From Chrysomallon squamiferum (Eukaryota > Mollusca > Gastropoda > Neomphalida > Peltospiridae): a DNA stretch of 61,000 nucleotides. Positions 1-13,200 of this stretch are shown here, piece by piece. A model generated the notes under the pieces. The model was not told the DNA's origin. It was given only the letters and a program-made list of their open reading frames with translations, and did no database searches. The number at the start of each line of letters is the position of its first letter. The stretch's first letter is position 1. The stretch is from positions 18,130,091 through 18,191,090 of the forward strand of contig CM022669.1 of the NCBI GenBank assembly GCA_012295275.1. Reading direction: 5' to 3'. Made by a program: the position numbers and the translations under genes.

Positions 1-3000
1 GTGAGTTCTCTACAGCAGGAAATTGACAACCTGAATGCCAATCTTCGTAAAATTGAGTTTGAACTAGACCAGACGAGAGATGAACGAGATGAAGCTAAAA
101 CACAAGTGGTTACAGTGAATGAACAACTTGCTAACGAAAGAACAGAGCTTGAGGGAAAAATCAACAAGTTCAAGAAGATGCTTGAAGCTAAAGTGAAATC
201 TCTGGAAGAGGTAAAACAAATTTAAAATATCCATATTTTGAGTCTTTCAGGATGGTAAGAATAGAAATACCTGTAAAATTAATCATGTTTATTTCATGAT
301 GCTTTAACATTAACTGAAAATGTTACTGTTATTTTATTATTATTAATTTTTCCATTCATTTTCTTTTTTTTAAATATATTAAAAAAACAAATTTCATCCA
401 ATAATTTTAAAATTCATAAGGATGTAATTTTTAAAATGAGAACAAAATTAAAATTTCTCCAAAATTTTATTTTTAAGTTATTATTATTTTTTTCAATAAA
501 TGCATAAATCTAAAGATAATTTATTTTTAAAATCAAAAGTGATAATTTTGTTTTCTTTCATATTATTTTTGTTTTTTTAGGAATTGGCAAGTACAAGAAA
601 GAGACTGGAAGAAGTAGAAGCAGCAAGACTGTCTAATGTTCCAGTGGATACAGCCAAAGAGATTAAAAATCTACAGAAGAAAATTGTAAGTACACTGTAT
701 ATTTATTTATTTTAATTATACTTTTTTATTAGTTTATTTGTTATTATTTATTTGTTGTTGTTGTTGTTATTTTTTTTTTTATTTTTTTTTTTTTTTTGAT
801 CATTTATTTGTTATTAATAATTTATTGTTATTTTTATTTATTTATTTATTTATATTTGGTTTTTCTTTAATTTAAAACAGAATTTCCTATTCATGAATTT
901 TATATAAATATTTTTTACAATTTTTAAAATTATTTTGTTTTTAAACATATCTGAAATTATTTACATATATAAGTATTAAATATTATCTATATGGGTTATC
1001 TGTTGCAATACTTTTTGTGTCTTTTATAAAATTTTAAATTAACTTTAAACTTTTTTAAACTCTCCTCTCAGCATCTTCTGGAGAAAGAAAAGAGTGGTTC
1101 AGGGACAACGACTGCTGGTCTCCAGGCTCAGATATCAGAACTGGAAAACAAGCTGATTGTTGTGAACAAACATCTTGAAACTCAAAAGAATGCCAATAAG
1201 GAACTGGAGGTATTTTATATATTTTTATTTTTACTGGTTTTTGTTTGTTTTTTTAGATATTTTATTTTTATTGGTTTTGTTTGTAATTAACAAAAATGTG
1301 AAGTTCATATTTATTGGAAAATAATTTATGTTTTTTTTTTTTAACTTTTGAATTGATTAATAATGATGATGATGATAATATATTTTTATTTTTGTTTATT
1401 CTGTAATTTTGTTTAAGGTTAAAGTGAAAACAACAAAAGCTGAGAAGGAAAAGGCAATCCGAGATATGACAAACCAGTTACAGAAGAAAGAACAGCAAAG
1501 GGCAATACTGGAAACTAAGGTAAGTAATTTATTTTTACCTTAATATTTTAGTTTTGTTTTAAATGATTCTTAGCTAACGAAAATAAAAAAAAATGAATTA
1601 AAAACATAAATATCCTTCATGAACATTAATGCTGAAATTTTTACCCTTTAAAAATACACCAGATAGTTAATTTTCTAATTTCATGTTTTTTTACTGATAT
1701 TTAATGTACTATTGAGATTTTTTATACCTTCCTTTTTTTTTTTTCATTTCAGCTAATGAATGTTGACATTGCAAAGCATAAAGTAAGTTTTTCACCAAAA
1801 TGCCAATAATTAATTTCATGTTAATTTGAATTAATTTAATCTGAAAATTATCATTAACTTCATGTATTATTTACAAAAACAGCACAGTTTATAAACTTTG
1901 TTGTATATATAAAATAAAGTTAGCTTTATGTTTAATATCAGATTAATTTAAGGTTATTTTGTCTTGTATTATTTTTGCTAAAATTTGACGGCCTTCAGTT
2001 TTATTTATGTTTTTATTTTTATTCTTTTGTGACAGGAAGGTCAGGCAGTTGTAATACCTGTAAGTTGTCATGCAGAATTTAATATAATATTTGCATTGGC
2101 AAATATTAGTTTTATTTCTGCTTCTAACAAAGAAAAATGCTAATGTCGTATTATATACGACTTGACTTAACTCTCTGATTCTTACAAAGAAAATGCTAAT
2201 GACTTAAACTATCTCTGTCTGCTTTTTACAAAGAATAATGCTTTGTTTTATAATATATCTTTTGATCTATTTCTCTGCTTTTTACAAAGAAAAATTCTAG
2301 TGACTACATAATAAATAGATTTTCTTACAAAGAAAAATATTAATGACAGTGGAGTAAATGTATTGACCTATCTCTCTAATTCTTACAAATAAAAAAGATA
2401 AAATAATATGAGTTGACCCATCTCTTTGTGTCTTATGAAGGATAATGGTAATATGATGTAATATAAATGTTAACATATTGTTTCAAAAAGAAATTTACTT
2501 ATGACTGTATAATAAATGTGTTGACTTATCTCCCTCTGCTTCTTACAAAGAAACTGCTAATAACTATATAACAAATGAGTTAAACTATCCCTCTATCAGA
2601 TTTTTACAAAGAAAATTGCTTGTTCTATACTTGTTCTATAAAACATCTGTTGATCTTCTGATTCTTACAGTGATAACATAATATACGAATAGATCTATCT
2701 CTCTGCTTCTTACATAGAAAAAATACTAATATTAAATAATGTGTATATTAACCTTTCTTTGTTTTGTATATTAAAATTATTCAGGAATAAACTACATAAT
2801 TACATGAAACTGTCTCTTTCATTTGTTTCATAATACTTAATTAATATATTGATATACCTCTCATTCTTGTGTATAAAAGATCTCATAATTTGTGATACAT
2901 ATGAAACTATCTGAGCATTCAGTATGCAAAATATATCTCTGTATTTTGTATTTAACAGGGACCAATAGAGATACCTGTTTAAAAGTAGAAATATATACAT

Positions 3001-4755
3001 ATTAGATTATTTTACCCAACAATATAACAAACATATATATTTAAATCAATGAGACAGGAAATTTGGAGAAACTGGTGATACTACTTTTTTGACTTTGCTT
3101 GACTTTAGAGTTACAGGAAACTGTATTTTGTTTCTAACAGGCCAAGGTTGGAGCTGGAGCTGGAGCAGCAGACACAAAATTACTGAAAGACCAGATTGCT
3201 GCACTGAAGAAAGAAAACACTGACCTGAACATGCGTCTAAAACAAATGGAGAGAGAAGTGAAGCAAAGTGGGGCAACTGAATCCCAAGCTGATGTAAGTA
3301 ATTTTTGAATTCAATGGGAATATGGAATCACAGAATACATAATATCATATTTTATTCATGGAATATATTAATGTTTACCATATTGATGTAAGGTTTATAT
3401 CAGTTATAAAAGGTGTTCAGTAAATAACATTTATGAGAAATATATCCAACAAGAACGGAAAAATCTTTTAAGAGTGTTATAATAATGGAAAATGGAAAAA
3501 ACACAAAAAAACTGACACACATATTTTTTTATTGTTTAACAAATAAGATAGGTAAAAAAAAAAAAAAAAAATAATAATAAATAATAATGATAACAATAAT
3601 AATGAATAAATGAATAAATGAATAATAAAGAATAATAATAATAAATCCTTTTAATTTACTTTATTGTGAAAGAAATCTGAAGAATATATATTAAACAATA
3701 TCTTCAGCAATATAATAATTAAAAAAACAAAACAAAAGACAACAGCAGTGGATAAATGTTAAGTAAATGGAGTTTATTACCTGTTTACAGAAGAATCTAA
3801 TAAAACGCCATGAGAAAATTCTGAAAGAGTTGGAGAAGAAGTATGAGATGGAGAAACACAAAACAGAGAAACTTTCATCAAATCTAAAGTCAGTTGAAGA
3901 GGAGCTGAAAGAAGCACTCAAAGTAAGAACTTATGTTACAAACAAATTAATATAATCAAATATGTCTCTTTGTTCTGGAAGGAATAAAGTTATCTGGTGA
4001 TTATGGCTGTGTATTCAAAATGTGTCTATCCACTTCTGTTTGGTTTTGTAGTCAATTTCCAATGATGTTTCCATTAGTGTTCGAGGTTTAGTAGTTAAAT
4101 ATGAAAATATGTTTTCAAAGGATTCCTCATCAGTTATGAACTAATGATCTAAATGCATTTTCTCTTCTTAACTGTGATTGTTTTAAGATAAAAGTTCATT
4201 GCATAATTGTTTTCTTTCCCCTTAAAGGGCACCCATTGTTGAGGTAAAAACAAAAACTCAAATACATTTTATGTACTTTTGTGTAACTGTTTTTGAATAT
4301 AAATATTTGCTAATAATACAGCATGGTAACTAATAATCCTAAAAAGATTTAGGGTGAACTTCATATTCCTTTATTACTGTGAAATCACATTTAAACTGAG
4401 GTGTATTTCTAAAAATATTTTTATTATTACAGACTGTTGAACACCAAGCAACAGAAATAAAGAAACTTCAGTTAGAGTTATCTGCACTTGGCGTTGCTGC
4501 CAAAGAAGGTGTGGAGGCAGCCAGCCAGGTGAAACATCTGGAGAAAGAAGTTAAGAAACTGACTGAAGAAAACAAAGTGCTGGTTGAGAACTTCAACACT
4601 GAAAGGGTAAGACCTTATTGTCATATACATAGATGTTGCTGTATAATTACAAAAACTTAGACACCCAGATCCATGGATGCATACGAACTCATGAAGACCA
4701 TGAACTCATGTATTCATTATACGCTGATAATTATAAATAATAATAATAATAAAAA

Positions 4756-4804
<49 letters not shown>

Positions 4805-7668
4805 TGGACATATATATGATAGTAATAATACAAAATATGCTGTAAAGAATAAAAAAGGAAACAATTTTTGTATTTTTTTATTTAAATTATTTGGAATGTC
4901 AAAAAAAAAGTTCTAACCTTTTATCTGTAAATTATTTTTCCTTTTTAAAAAAAAAAAATTATAATACAAGTCTGTGGAAGAACTCTAAACATGCTTATTT
5001 CATTACATAAATTGTTATGTTTATTCATTAATTATTTATCTTTCATATTTATTTATCTTGTCAGGTTCTGAGAAAGAAATACTACAACATGGTGGAAGAC
5101 ATGAAAGGAAAGATTCGAGTCTATTGCCGAGTCAGACCTCTTGTCAGCAGTGAAATAGAAAGAGTAAGATTATTAATATATCTACCAGTTTATAAAGAAG
5201 ATATAAAATATTTCATTTTTTCCATAGACTTTGTCTATTTCATGCAAAGATCTGTATTAATTAGAAGTCACTGTAAATCATTTTTGATTAAGACAGTCTT
5301 CTTCCTTCATAATCTTGTTTAATTATTTATTTTACTTGCCTTTGACATATTATCCAACAATTCTATTGGGAGGATTGTTTTAAAATTTAAAATTAATTTT
5401 GTTAAATGCCAGAAAGATGCAAGAAAGTTACACTTGAGATATTTGTGACAGAAATTACTCTGTGGTTCTTCAGTTCTCACATTTTAAAAATACATAGATC
5501 TAGTTATTGTCACCACTGTTATAAAGATTAAATAATGAATTGTTATTTTTATGTATAATCATTTTCCTTTCAGAATTTTATGTAGAAATGTACTGCATAT
5601 TAGCTAAAGAGGATATTATAAAGATGCAATCATCAATGAAATAAAAATATGAACCATTTTCATAGATACTTTCTACTGGGATGTTTAAAAATCTTTTTTA
5701 TATTAAACAATGGCATTTTTATATCTTTCCTTGCAGCGAAAGCGTCATATGCTTGGTCTTCATAGGGTATACCCCACATATAATATTTATTATAATAAAA
5801 TACTTATAACCATTAATAGCTCACTTACCTAGATAAATAATCTTCACCTCAACAAACACTGATAATAAGTCATTAATTTAGATTATAAGATTCTAATATG
5901 CAGATGTAGGAACGAAAAGAAACTTTCACATTTAGAGTTAATTTTTATAGTATTAATGATATAAAGAATTCAGCAAATATTAACAACAATAAATTACTAA
6001 ATTACAAACATTACTGATATGTAGTAACTGCACAAAAATATAAATTAAATAGTGAATGCAATAACAGTATAGGCAGTAAGCCAAATTGCACATCAGTGAA
6101 CAAAGAACATTAACTCTATAACATATCATATTCTAAATGTATTATTTACCATTGTAATGTTATAAAAGTAGAGACAAATTACAAAATATTAATTAATGTT
6201 TTCATTTACTGTATGCCAAATCTTTTAAATGCAATTATTAATTTACTATCATAAAAAAATAATATTTTATTAAGATAGAAAGAAAAGAATAGAAAATAAA
6301 TCAGAAAAGAGATAATGAAACTTAGAGACAGGCTATGATGATGAAAATAATTAAAATGTGTCGGTTAAATGATATTAACATTTGTTCATGCAATCTTAAT
6401 ATGACTTAAAAACCTTTAGACTTTCATATTATTCCTTAAAAAACAGGTTTCTAAAATCATCTTCTTCTTTCTTTCTTTTCAACCTTTGAAATCAGCAGTC
6501 TAGACTTATTAAAATTGAACTTAAATACTTTAATCATGTGGTGTTTTTCAAATTATGCTTGTTGTGTTTGTTAGGGAAATGTTTCGGTGTTAAAGTCTCC
6601 AGATGAGTACACAGTACAGGTGAAGTCTAGCAGAGGTTTGAAAGAGTTTCAGTATGACCAGGTCTTCATGGAGGACTGCTCTCAGGAAAAAGTCTTCACT
6701 GACGTTGATGTGAGTAATAGAATTTTGTATATATTATGTAGCGATTGTATTTATATTTATTGTTTAGCCTGTGTACCTTAATCAGTATATGTATTATATT
6801 TTTGTCATATATAATTAGAACTATATTACTATAGTGATATATGAGTTTTTCTGATTATTATTAATATTTGAGCGTATGTGTTTGGATATATGAGTGCATC
6901 TGATGTTTGTTGAATGTGTGTTCAGTGAGATTTTTATGGTATTTGTTACAGAATTCATGTGTAATGTAGGGGTTCATATGAATTCTTGTTTGTATTTGTA
7001 ATATAGAATGTATACTGTATATTTCTATGAATGAATGGTATATATTATATATATGTGTATTTTAGGTTTGTATATTTGATATATATATGTATCTTTTCAT
7101 CATTTGCATCTTTGTGTGTGTGGTTTTTTTTTATGAATATGAAAGATAATTCTTGATAGAGTCTGTCATAACAACTGAATTAGCTTTCAGCTTCTTTTTT
7201 TTGGTAAATATTTAAACAGAATCTCATCCAGTCTGCTGTTGATGGTTACAATGTGTGTATCTTTGCGTACGGACAGACAGGATCAGGTAAAACTTTCACA
7301 ATGATAGGAGACAGAGAGCAGAACCAGCCTGGAATTGCACCCAGGGCCTTCCAGAGAATCTTCCAAATTGCTGAAGAAAACAAGTATATTTATTTTATTT
7401 GTTATTTTTTTTTTTTTTTACAAACATTGTTTTAACAATCAGTCAAACAATCAGATTAGAATGAAATGATATAAACAAACTGAAAAAAAAAAATTGGTTT
7501 AATATGGTACTTGAGAACAAATTGTTTTAATAAATAAATTGTTTTAAATTTTAATAATTGTTAACAGCCTTAAGTAAATAATAATAATAATGATAAATAT
7601 TTTTTAATTAATTTTGATGAATAACACTTTTGATAAATTTTACATTTTGATTTATTTATTTATTTATT

Positions 7669-7749
<81 letters not shown>

Positions 7750-10535
7750 GCAATAGTAACAATAACAAAAATATTCTTCTTCTTATTATTATTGTTATTA
7801 GGTTTGAATCTCAGCCAAATTCATAACTGCTGTTGTGTTTATATATCAAAAGTAATTTACTAATGTGCCAACTTTCTATTACCACACAACTACTATGCTA
7901 GAAAACAGAGACATTTTCTTTTTCATACCATCCTTCTGATAAGTAATGTAAAAAGTATGTATTTTGTAAGAAAGACATTTTTTTAATGTTCAGATCCAAG
8001 CACAGAATGAGTATCTCCCTGTACATGATGGAGTTGTACAATGACAAACTTATTGATCTGTTTGGTAAACCAGGACATTATGATGAAGTAAGTATTAATA
8101 AAATAAAAATATGTGCAGTGGAATTTTGTTTGTTAGTGTAACATAATAATGAAAGATCAGTCAGTTATGTAAAAATATTATAATAATTTCAACAACACGA
8201 ATAACAAAAAAAAAAATTAAAAAATAGATATTAAATAATAATAAAAAATAAATAGATAATAAAAAAAAAAATTAAATTTAAAAATAATAATAATAATAAA
8301 AAATAAACATAATAAATAAATAATAAAATAAAATAAATAGGAAATTTTTGAAATTAAAAAAATATAAATAATAATAATAATAAATAAATTATTTGCAAAT
8401 TATATTGAATAAGGATCAATTTTTCAAAGATGAATTCAAATTATTTTAGTAGAACAGAAGCATATTTATTCATTTAAATTAATCAATAACAACACTTCAA
8501 ACAACAATTGTAACAAAAAAAATAGTAATAAAATTTAAATAACTAGTATCAATAAAAAAATAAATGAATAAATGAATAAATAAATAAATAAACAAAAAAA
8601 AATAAAAAAAAAGAAGAAATATTTTATAAAAAAGAAGAAAATAAATAAATGAATAAATGAATAAATAAAAAGAAAAAAAAAAAATAAATAAAAAAAACAA
8701 AACAATTATGATTATAATTAAGACATTTAAAAAGACCTACAGAATATAACATTAGAATTATTTGGTTGACAGGAAAGACTTGACATAAAGAAGGATCCGA
8801 AAGGGATGGTGTTTGTTCAGGGTGCTGTGGTAAAAAATGCCACAAACACAAAAGAACTGTTTGCTTTGTTTGAAGAAGGTTCCAGAAACAGACACACAGC
8901 AGCTACAAGTGAGAATATACCTCTGTATTTTTTGTTCTTTTATAAGATTTAGAACTGGTTTTTTCCTTCGATCATTCATATAATTATTAAAAAATATAAA
9001 TAATTAATAAATACAACAAAATAATTTTCAATAAAAAAGCAGATAATCTACCATAATTTTTACTTATTATATTAATACCCCATATCCACTGTTATTTTTA
9101 TTTAATGAAAAAAAAAAAAATAAGAAGAAGAATAAGAAAAATAATAATAATAATAATGATATTTATAATGTATATATATTATTATTATCATTCATTATTT
9201 TTATTCTTATTATTAAAAAAAAATTATTTATCTGTTAAATTATACACCTATCTCTAACATCTGGTCTATCTATGTATTTTTTTCTTTTTTTTCTTCTTTC
9301 AGTGATGAACTCTGAAAGTTCAAGGTCTCATCTGATTCTTGGTATTGTTTTGGAAAGCACAAACAGACTTACAGGCCAAGTTTTGAAAGGAAAAGTTAGT
9401 ACATAAAAGAGCAATTATGTTAGATGACAAATAACAATATCTTAGCTTAATCTAACATTTGGAGATCAAAGGTACAGAGTTTGAATAATGATAATTATGA
9501 GTGAGTGAGTAAGTGAATGACTGAATGAAAAAATGAATGAATAAATAATAGTTTAAAAACATCTAGATACATTTTAATTTTAATAGTTCAAAGATTTCAA
9601 AAATATGATTTTTCTGCAATTACGATATGAGAGAGAAGACCCAAAGCCATTGCAACATTGAGAGCAAAATATCTTTTTTATATACCTTCCCTTGAGCAGG
9701 GAAGAATATACTCTAAAGTTTGATAAATCAGTGGAAGATTGTTGCCTGGAACATGTAAATGTTCTGAAAGAGAGAGATGTGTGCTTATTGAAATGAAAAT
9801 TTGATATTTAAATTTTTTGTTTTAGTTGAGTTTGGTAGATCTGGCTGGCAGTGAAAGAGTGGCCAAAACTCAAGCAGGAGCTGAACAGCTTAAGGTTTTT
9901 TTTGTTTTTTTAGATCATGCTTGATTTATTAATCTTTAATAACTTTACTTTTATAAATCCAGTGGGAGTAGATGATTATTTGTAATTACAGTGTAAACTG
10001 TTAACTGTTGTCCTTTAAAATAATAGTAAAAGTAACAAAACTTTTACATATATAAAAATAAAATAAAATGATGTAATGTGTTTATTATCTTTGTATATAG
10101 CATTTTACTTTATTTGGTTAGTGAAAATATTCAGAAAACTTTACTTGCAAATCAAATAAAAACAGATTTTTTTTTACCATCTTTCTTTCTGTCTCTGTTA
10201 CTGTAATTTTCACTCTTTGCATTAATTAGTTGTACATCACTACTGTAATTAATCAAATTAAACTGTTCATTTACCATTTTTTAAAATACGAATCCTTTTT
10301 TTTTTTCCCTTACAAAGGAAGCGATGTCGATCAACAAATCTTTGTCAGCTCTTGGCGATGTCATCTCTGCTCTGAGCAGTGAGCAGTCGTTTATCCCGTA
10401 CCGTAACAACAAGCTGACGATGTTGATGCAGGACTCACTCGGAGGAAACGCTAAAACTCTCATGTTTGTCAACGTGTCTCCCGCAGATTACAACACTGAC
10501 GAGACAGTCGTGTCTCTCACGTGAGTTTGTGTTTT

Positions 10536-10566
<31 letters not shown>

Positions 10567-10784
10567 AAGGGTGAGGTATATGCATGGACATGGATGTAAA
10601 TGTATATCGGTGTGTATTTGTGTGTATTTGTGTGTATGTATTATTTTTGTTTGTATTTTTATGTGTAAATATTTTCTTTATTTTCTAGATTAGTTCTAAT
10701 AGCTTTTTATTTATTAATGATAATTTATGCATTTTAATGATTTCTTTTTTATATGTTAGTATGAATGGATATGTGTATATCTGT

Positions 10785-10826
<42 letters not shown>

Positions 10827-11001
10827 AGTATGGATATATGTGTTTGTTGTGTGCTTCTATGTGTGTTAGTGTGAGGTGGGTGGGTGGCTGTGGGTGTAAA
10901 TGTATATAAGTGTCTGTCTGTGTATGTGTGTGTATGTATATGTGTGTTAGTATGAATGGATATGTGCTTCTATGTGTGTGGATATGTGTATGTGAGTGTG
11001 G

Positions 11002-11035
<34 letters not shown>

Positions 11036-11707
11036 ATGTGTGTAAATAAAATAAATTTTAAAAAGTAATTTATTAAAAAAAGGATGTATAAAAATTACAT
11101 TGATTTTATTATCATGTATTACAGTTACGCATCTCGTGTAAAACTTATCACCAATGATGCAAGCAAGAATGCAGAGAACAAAGAAATAGCCAGACTGAAA
11201 GCAGTAAGTATTTGTGTGTTTTTTTTATTTTATTGTTTATTTTTTTTTTTTTTTTTTTATTTTTTTTTTTTCATTATCATTGCACAAATTATAAATATGT
11301 TATCATTTATCAAAATGTAAAGAAGAGAAGCTATGAATATAAAGGATGAAACGGAGGATGTCATGTATGAATATATATATATATAGATACATATAAATAA
11401 ATATAGAAAGATATAAATAAATATATATAGATACAGATATATATAAATATATATAGTTATAGATATATATAAAAATATAGATATAAATATGTATAGATAT
11501 AGATTTAGATATATATAAATATATAGTACATAGATCAGCACATAAATAATTCTTACACAGGCTTGTTTGTTGTATAGATATATTGTACTTCATTTGTGTT
11601 TTATTATTTTGCTACATGTGGTAATTTTTGTATAATAATTTATTATTTTAATCTTACAGATAATTCAGAAATTGAAGAAAGGGGAATCAACCGAGGAAGA
11701 TGATTAA
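1..11707 (+). CDS. C-terminal-motor kinesin (kinesin-14, KCBP/kinesin-C type), 3' part
   Basis: Minus-end-type microtubule motor; the 5' part lies outside the window. Exons: 1-210, 581-685, 1072-1209, 1418-1519, 1753-1782, 2036-2059, (2959-2976 doubtful), 3141-3293, 3791-3922, 4433-4606, 5065-5163, 5737-5766, 6575-6709, 7220-7383, 7994-8087, 8773-8908, 9303-9394, 9826-9894, 10318-10520, 11125-11203, 11660-11707. All phases agree; total 744 visible residues, stop TAA at 11705. Residues 1 to about 370 are K/E/L/Q-rich coiled coil. The motor begins at [13 protein letters not shown] (about 376), the kinesin-14 neck/motor junction. P-loop GQTGSGKT (about 468), switch I NSESSRSH (about 584), switch II DLAGSE (about 617), then [16 protein letters not shown]. 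The C-terminal tail [13 protein letters not shown] resembles the neck-mimic of plant KCBP and sea urchin kinesin-C. KIFC3-like is the alternative, but the [17 protein letters not shown] junction favours KCBP/kinesin-C. Any MyTH4-FERM head would be upstream and unseen. Confidence 0.93.
2120..2760. repeat. Degenerate ~57-bp minisatellite in a kinesin intron
   Basis: About 12 diverged copies of a unit with the core CTTACAAAGAAAAATGCTAA, preceded by a TCTCT-rich stretch and followed by AATGACTATATAATAAATG-like sequence. Cores sit near 2126, 2183, 2228, 2285, 2322, 2381, 2438, 2487, 2544, 2602, 2658 and 2707, spaced mostly 49-59 bp. Confidence 0.8.
2959..2976 (+). CDS. Doubtful 18-nt kinesin stalk microexon
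   Basis: TTAACAG precedes GPIEIP, followed by GTTTAA, a weak donor. The frame and phase (0-0) fit the neighbouring stalk exons, and the peptide echoes the preceding microexon, which ends VVIP. The weak donor keeps this low. Confidence 0.3.
4735..4803. repeat. (AAT)n microsatellite, kinesin intron
   Basis: A nearly pure AAT run, interrupted once by an A tract. Confidence 0.95.
5737..5766 (+). CDS. 30-nt kinesin microexon near the start of the motor
   Basis: A polypyrimidine tract and TTGCAG precede it, and AGG|GTATAC follows. It encodes [10 protein letters not shown] in phase 0 between the exon ending SSEIER and the exon starting [12 protein letters not shown]. It is the only short in-frame piece with good splice borders in this 1.4 kb intron. 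It may be a constitutive or an alternative (cassette) exon, since skipping it keeps the frame. Confidence 0.6.
7671..7749. repeat. (AAT)n microsatellite, kinesin intron
   Basis: About 26 pure AAT units, following a TTTA run. It lies in the intron just after the P-loop exon. Confidence 0.97.
10531..11045. repeat. GT-rich block in a late kinesin intron
   Basis: Three (GT)n runs (about 10541-10566, 10787-10824, 11003-11033) joined by TGTATGTG-type degenerate sequence, directly after the donor of the 10318-10520 exon. This is alternating purine-pyrimidine sequence. Confidence 0.9.
11360..11526. repeat. ATAT/ATAGAT low-complexity block
   Basis: Imperfect ATATATAGATAT-type repeats in the last kinesin intron. 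The long Ile/Tyr-rich minus-strand reading frames over it are by-products of the repeat. Confidence 0.85.
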
Positions 11708-13200
11708 AGAAAATGAATTTCATTTCTTTCATAATGCATTTACAAAATAATGTTTCATGAAAATTCTGTTGGGCCTGTGTTTTTGTTTTGGACAATTGAC
11801 ATGATGTTTTTAATGCTTATGTATTTTTCTGTAATTATATATGGATACCTTCTTTTCTTATTTCACTATACAAATATATAAATCTTTTAAATTTCATTTC
11901 GCAGTGTAAATAATTATTTTGTTATTTTTAAAATTTTTAATATTTTTACCAAATTATTTTTGTTTGTATTTTTATGTGTAAATGATTTCTTTATTTTCTA
12001 GATTAGTATTTAGTAGCTTTTTATGTTGTAATGATAATTTTTGCATTTTAAATGTATTTAAATTCCGTCCATGTGGCATTTTTTTTAATTTTAATTGTTT
12101 TTGTTTGTTAAATAACAGCATTTAGTACAATTGTTTAAAACTGATTATAAGGACAATTCCTTTATCAGTATATTTTTTTACCTTATTTAATAAAATTATA
12201 ATAATTGTTTAAAAAATTACATGAATACATAAATATATGTATATGTATTTTCAAAATCAAAACCTCTTGTAAGTTGATTTGTGATATATTATCTTTGATT
12301 AAAAAACGATAGATTTCACAATACAATGTGTTTCATTGTTTTTGTGGGATACATTTTAATAGCATACTTTTGTGTGGTATATATGTTTAACTGTGAGTTT
12401 ACTCTTTTTAAAATAATGTACACTTATAACTTTTTGTTTTTAAATTTTTATATTGTTTAAACCATTCCAAATTTTACTTTCTGTGATATCCTTGGATAAA
12501 ATTTGCTGTGATCTTTAATTCTCTTTATTTTAACTTAGATATTTTTATGTTTTTAAACTTTTAATAACAGTATATAATTATTTTTATTCTTTTTTTCTTT
12601 TTTTATAAAAATAATACTGTAATATCAAGTGACATTTATTTAAAACTATATTTGAACAACTTATATATACTTACAAAGATATAATATCATGCTAATACTT
12701 AAATATATTAAGTACTATACATCACAGATTAGCCAATGAATTTTTTCTTTGATTACAAAGTTATGTGTATTTGTGCAGCTGTATTTAAAAAAATATGAAG
12801 ATAACTTTGCAAGTGTACACTTATATCTGTGGCTATATTGAAATAACGACAATCATATTTGGAAAAATATTTTAATAAAGTAATCAAATAATGAATGTGC
12901 AATGCATTATCTTAAATGTCAATATAGTTAAGTATAAATTATTTAAATAAAGCATTATTTATTGATATACCTGAGAATACAAGAAAAATATTCCATAAAA
13001 TAAGTCTGTCTTTATATTAATGAAAAAGACAAAATAACAAAAATGTACATTTATATTTGTACTGTTTTATATTGTAATATGTATTATATAAAATTAATGT
13101 TTGTCAACACAGATCCACATTTCACATTATTTGTTTTTTTTTTTTCTGAAATATTTGTTTTTAATGTTTTCTATTAACTCTGTGATATTTAATAAAGGCT
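11708..13200 (+). other. Probable 3' UTR of the kinesin gene
   Basis: AT-rich sequence after the stop with no protein-like reading frame. AATAAA occurs at about 12956 and at 13191-13196. The latter, followed by a GT/T-rich stretch, is the better candidate for the main poly(A) signal. Confidence 0.5.

Noticed and set aside
1-6. GTGAGT at the left edge considered as a splice donor
   Set aside because: The reading frame from base 1 ([12 protein letters not shown]...) is continuous coiled coil, so the edge falls inside or at the start of an exon rather than at a donor.
2120-2760. Regular 57-bp periodicity considered as a CRISPR-like array
   Set aside because: Units are diverged throughout with no constant repeat plus unique spacer pattern, and the DNA is eukaryotic intron.
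7800-7815. GGTTTGAATCTC considered as a tRNA B box
   Set aside because: Flanked by AAT/TTA repeats with no A box; single-motif chance match.
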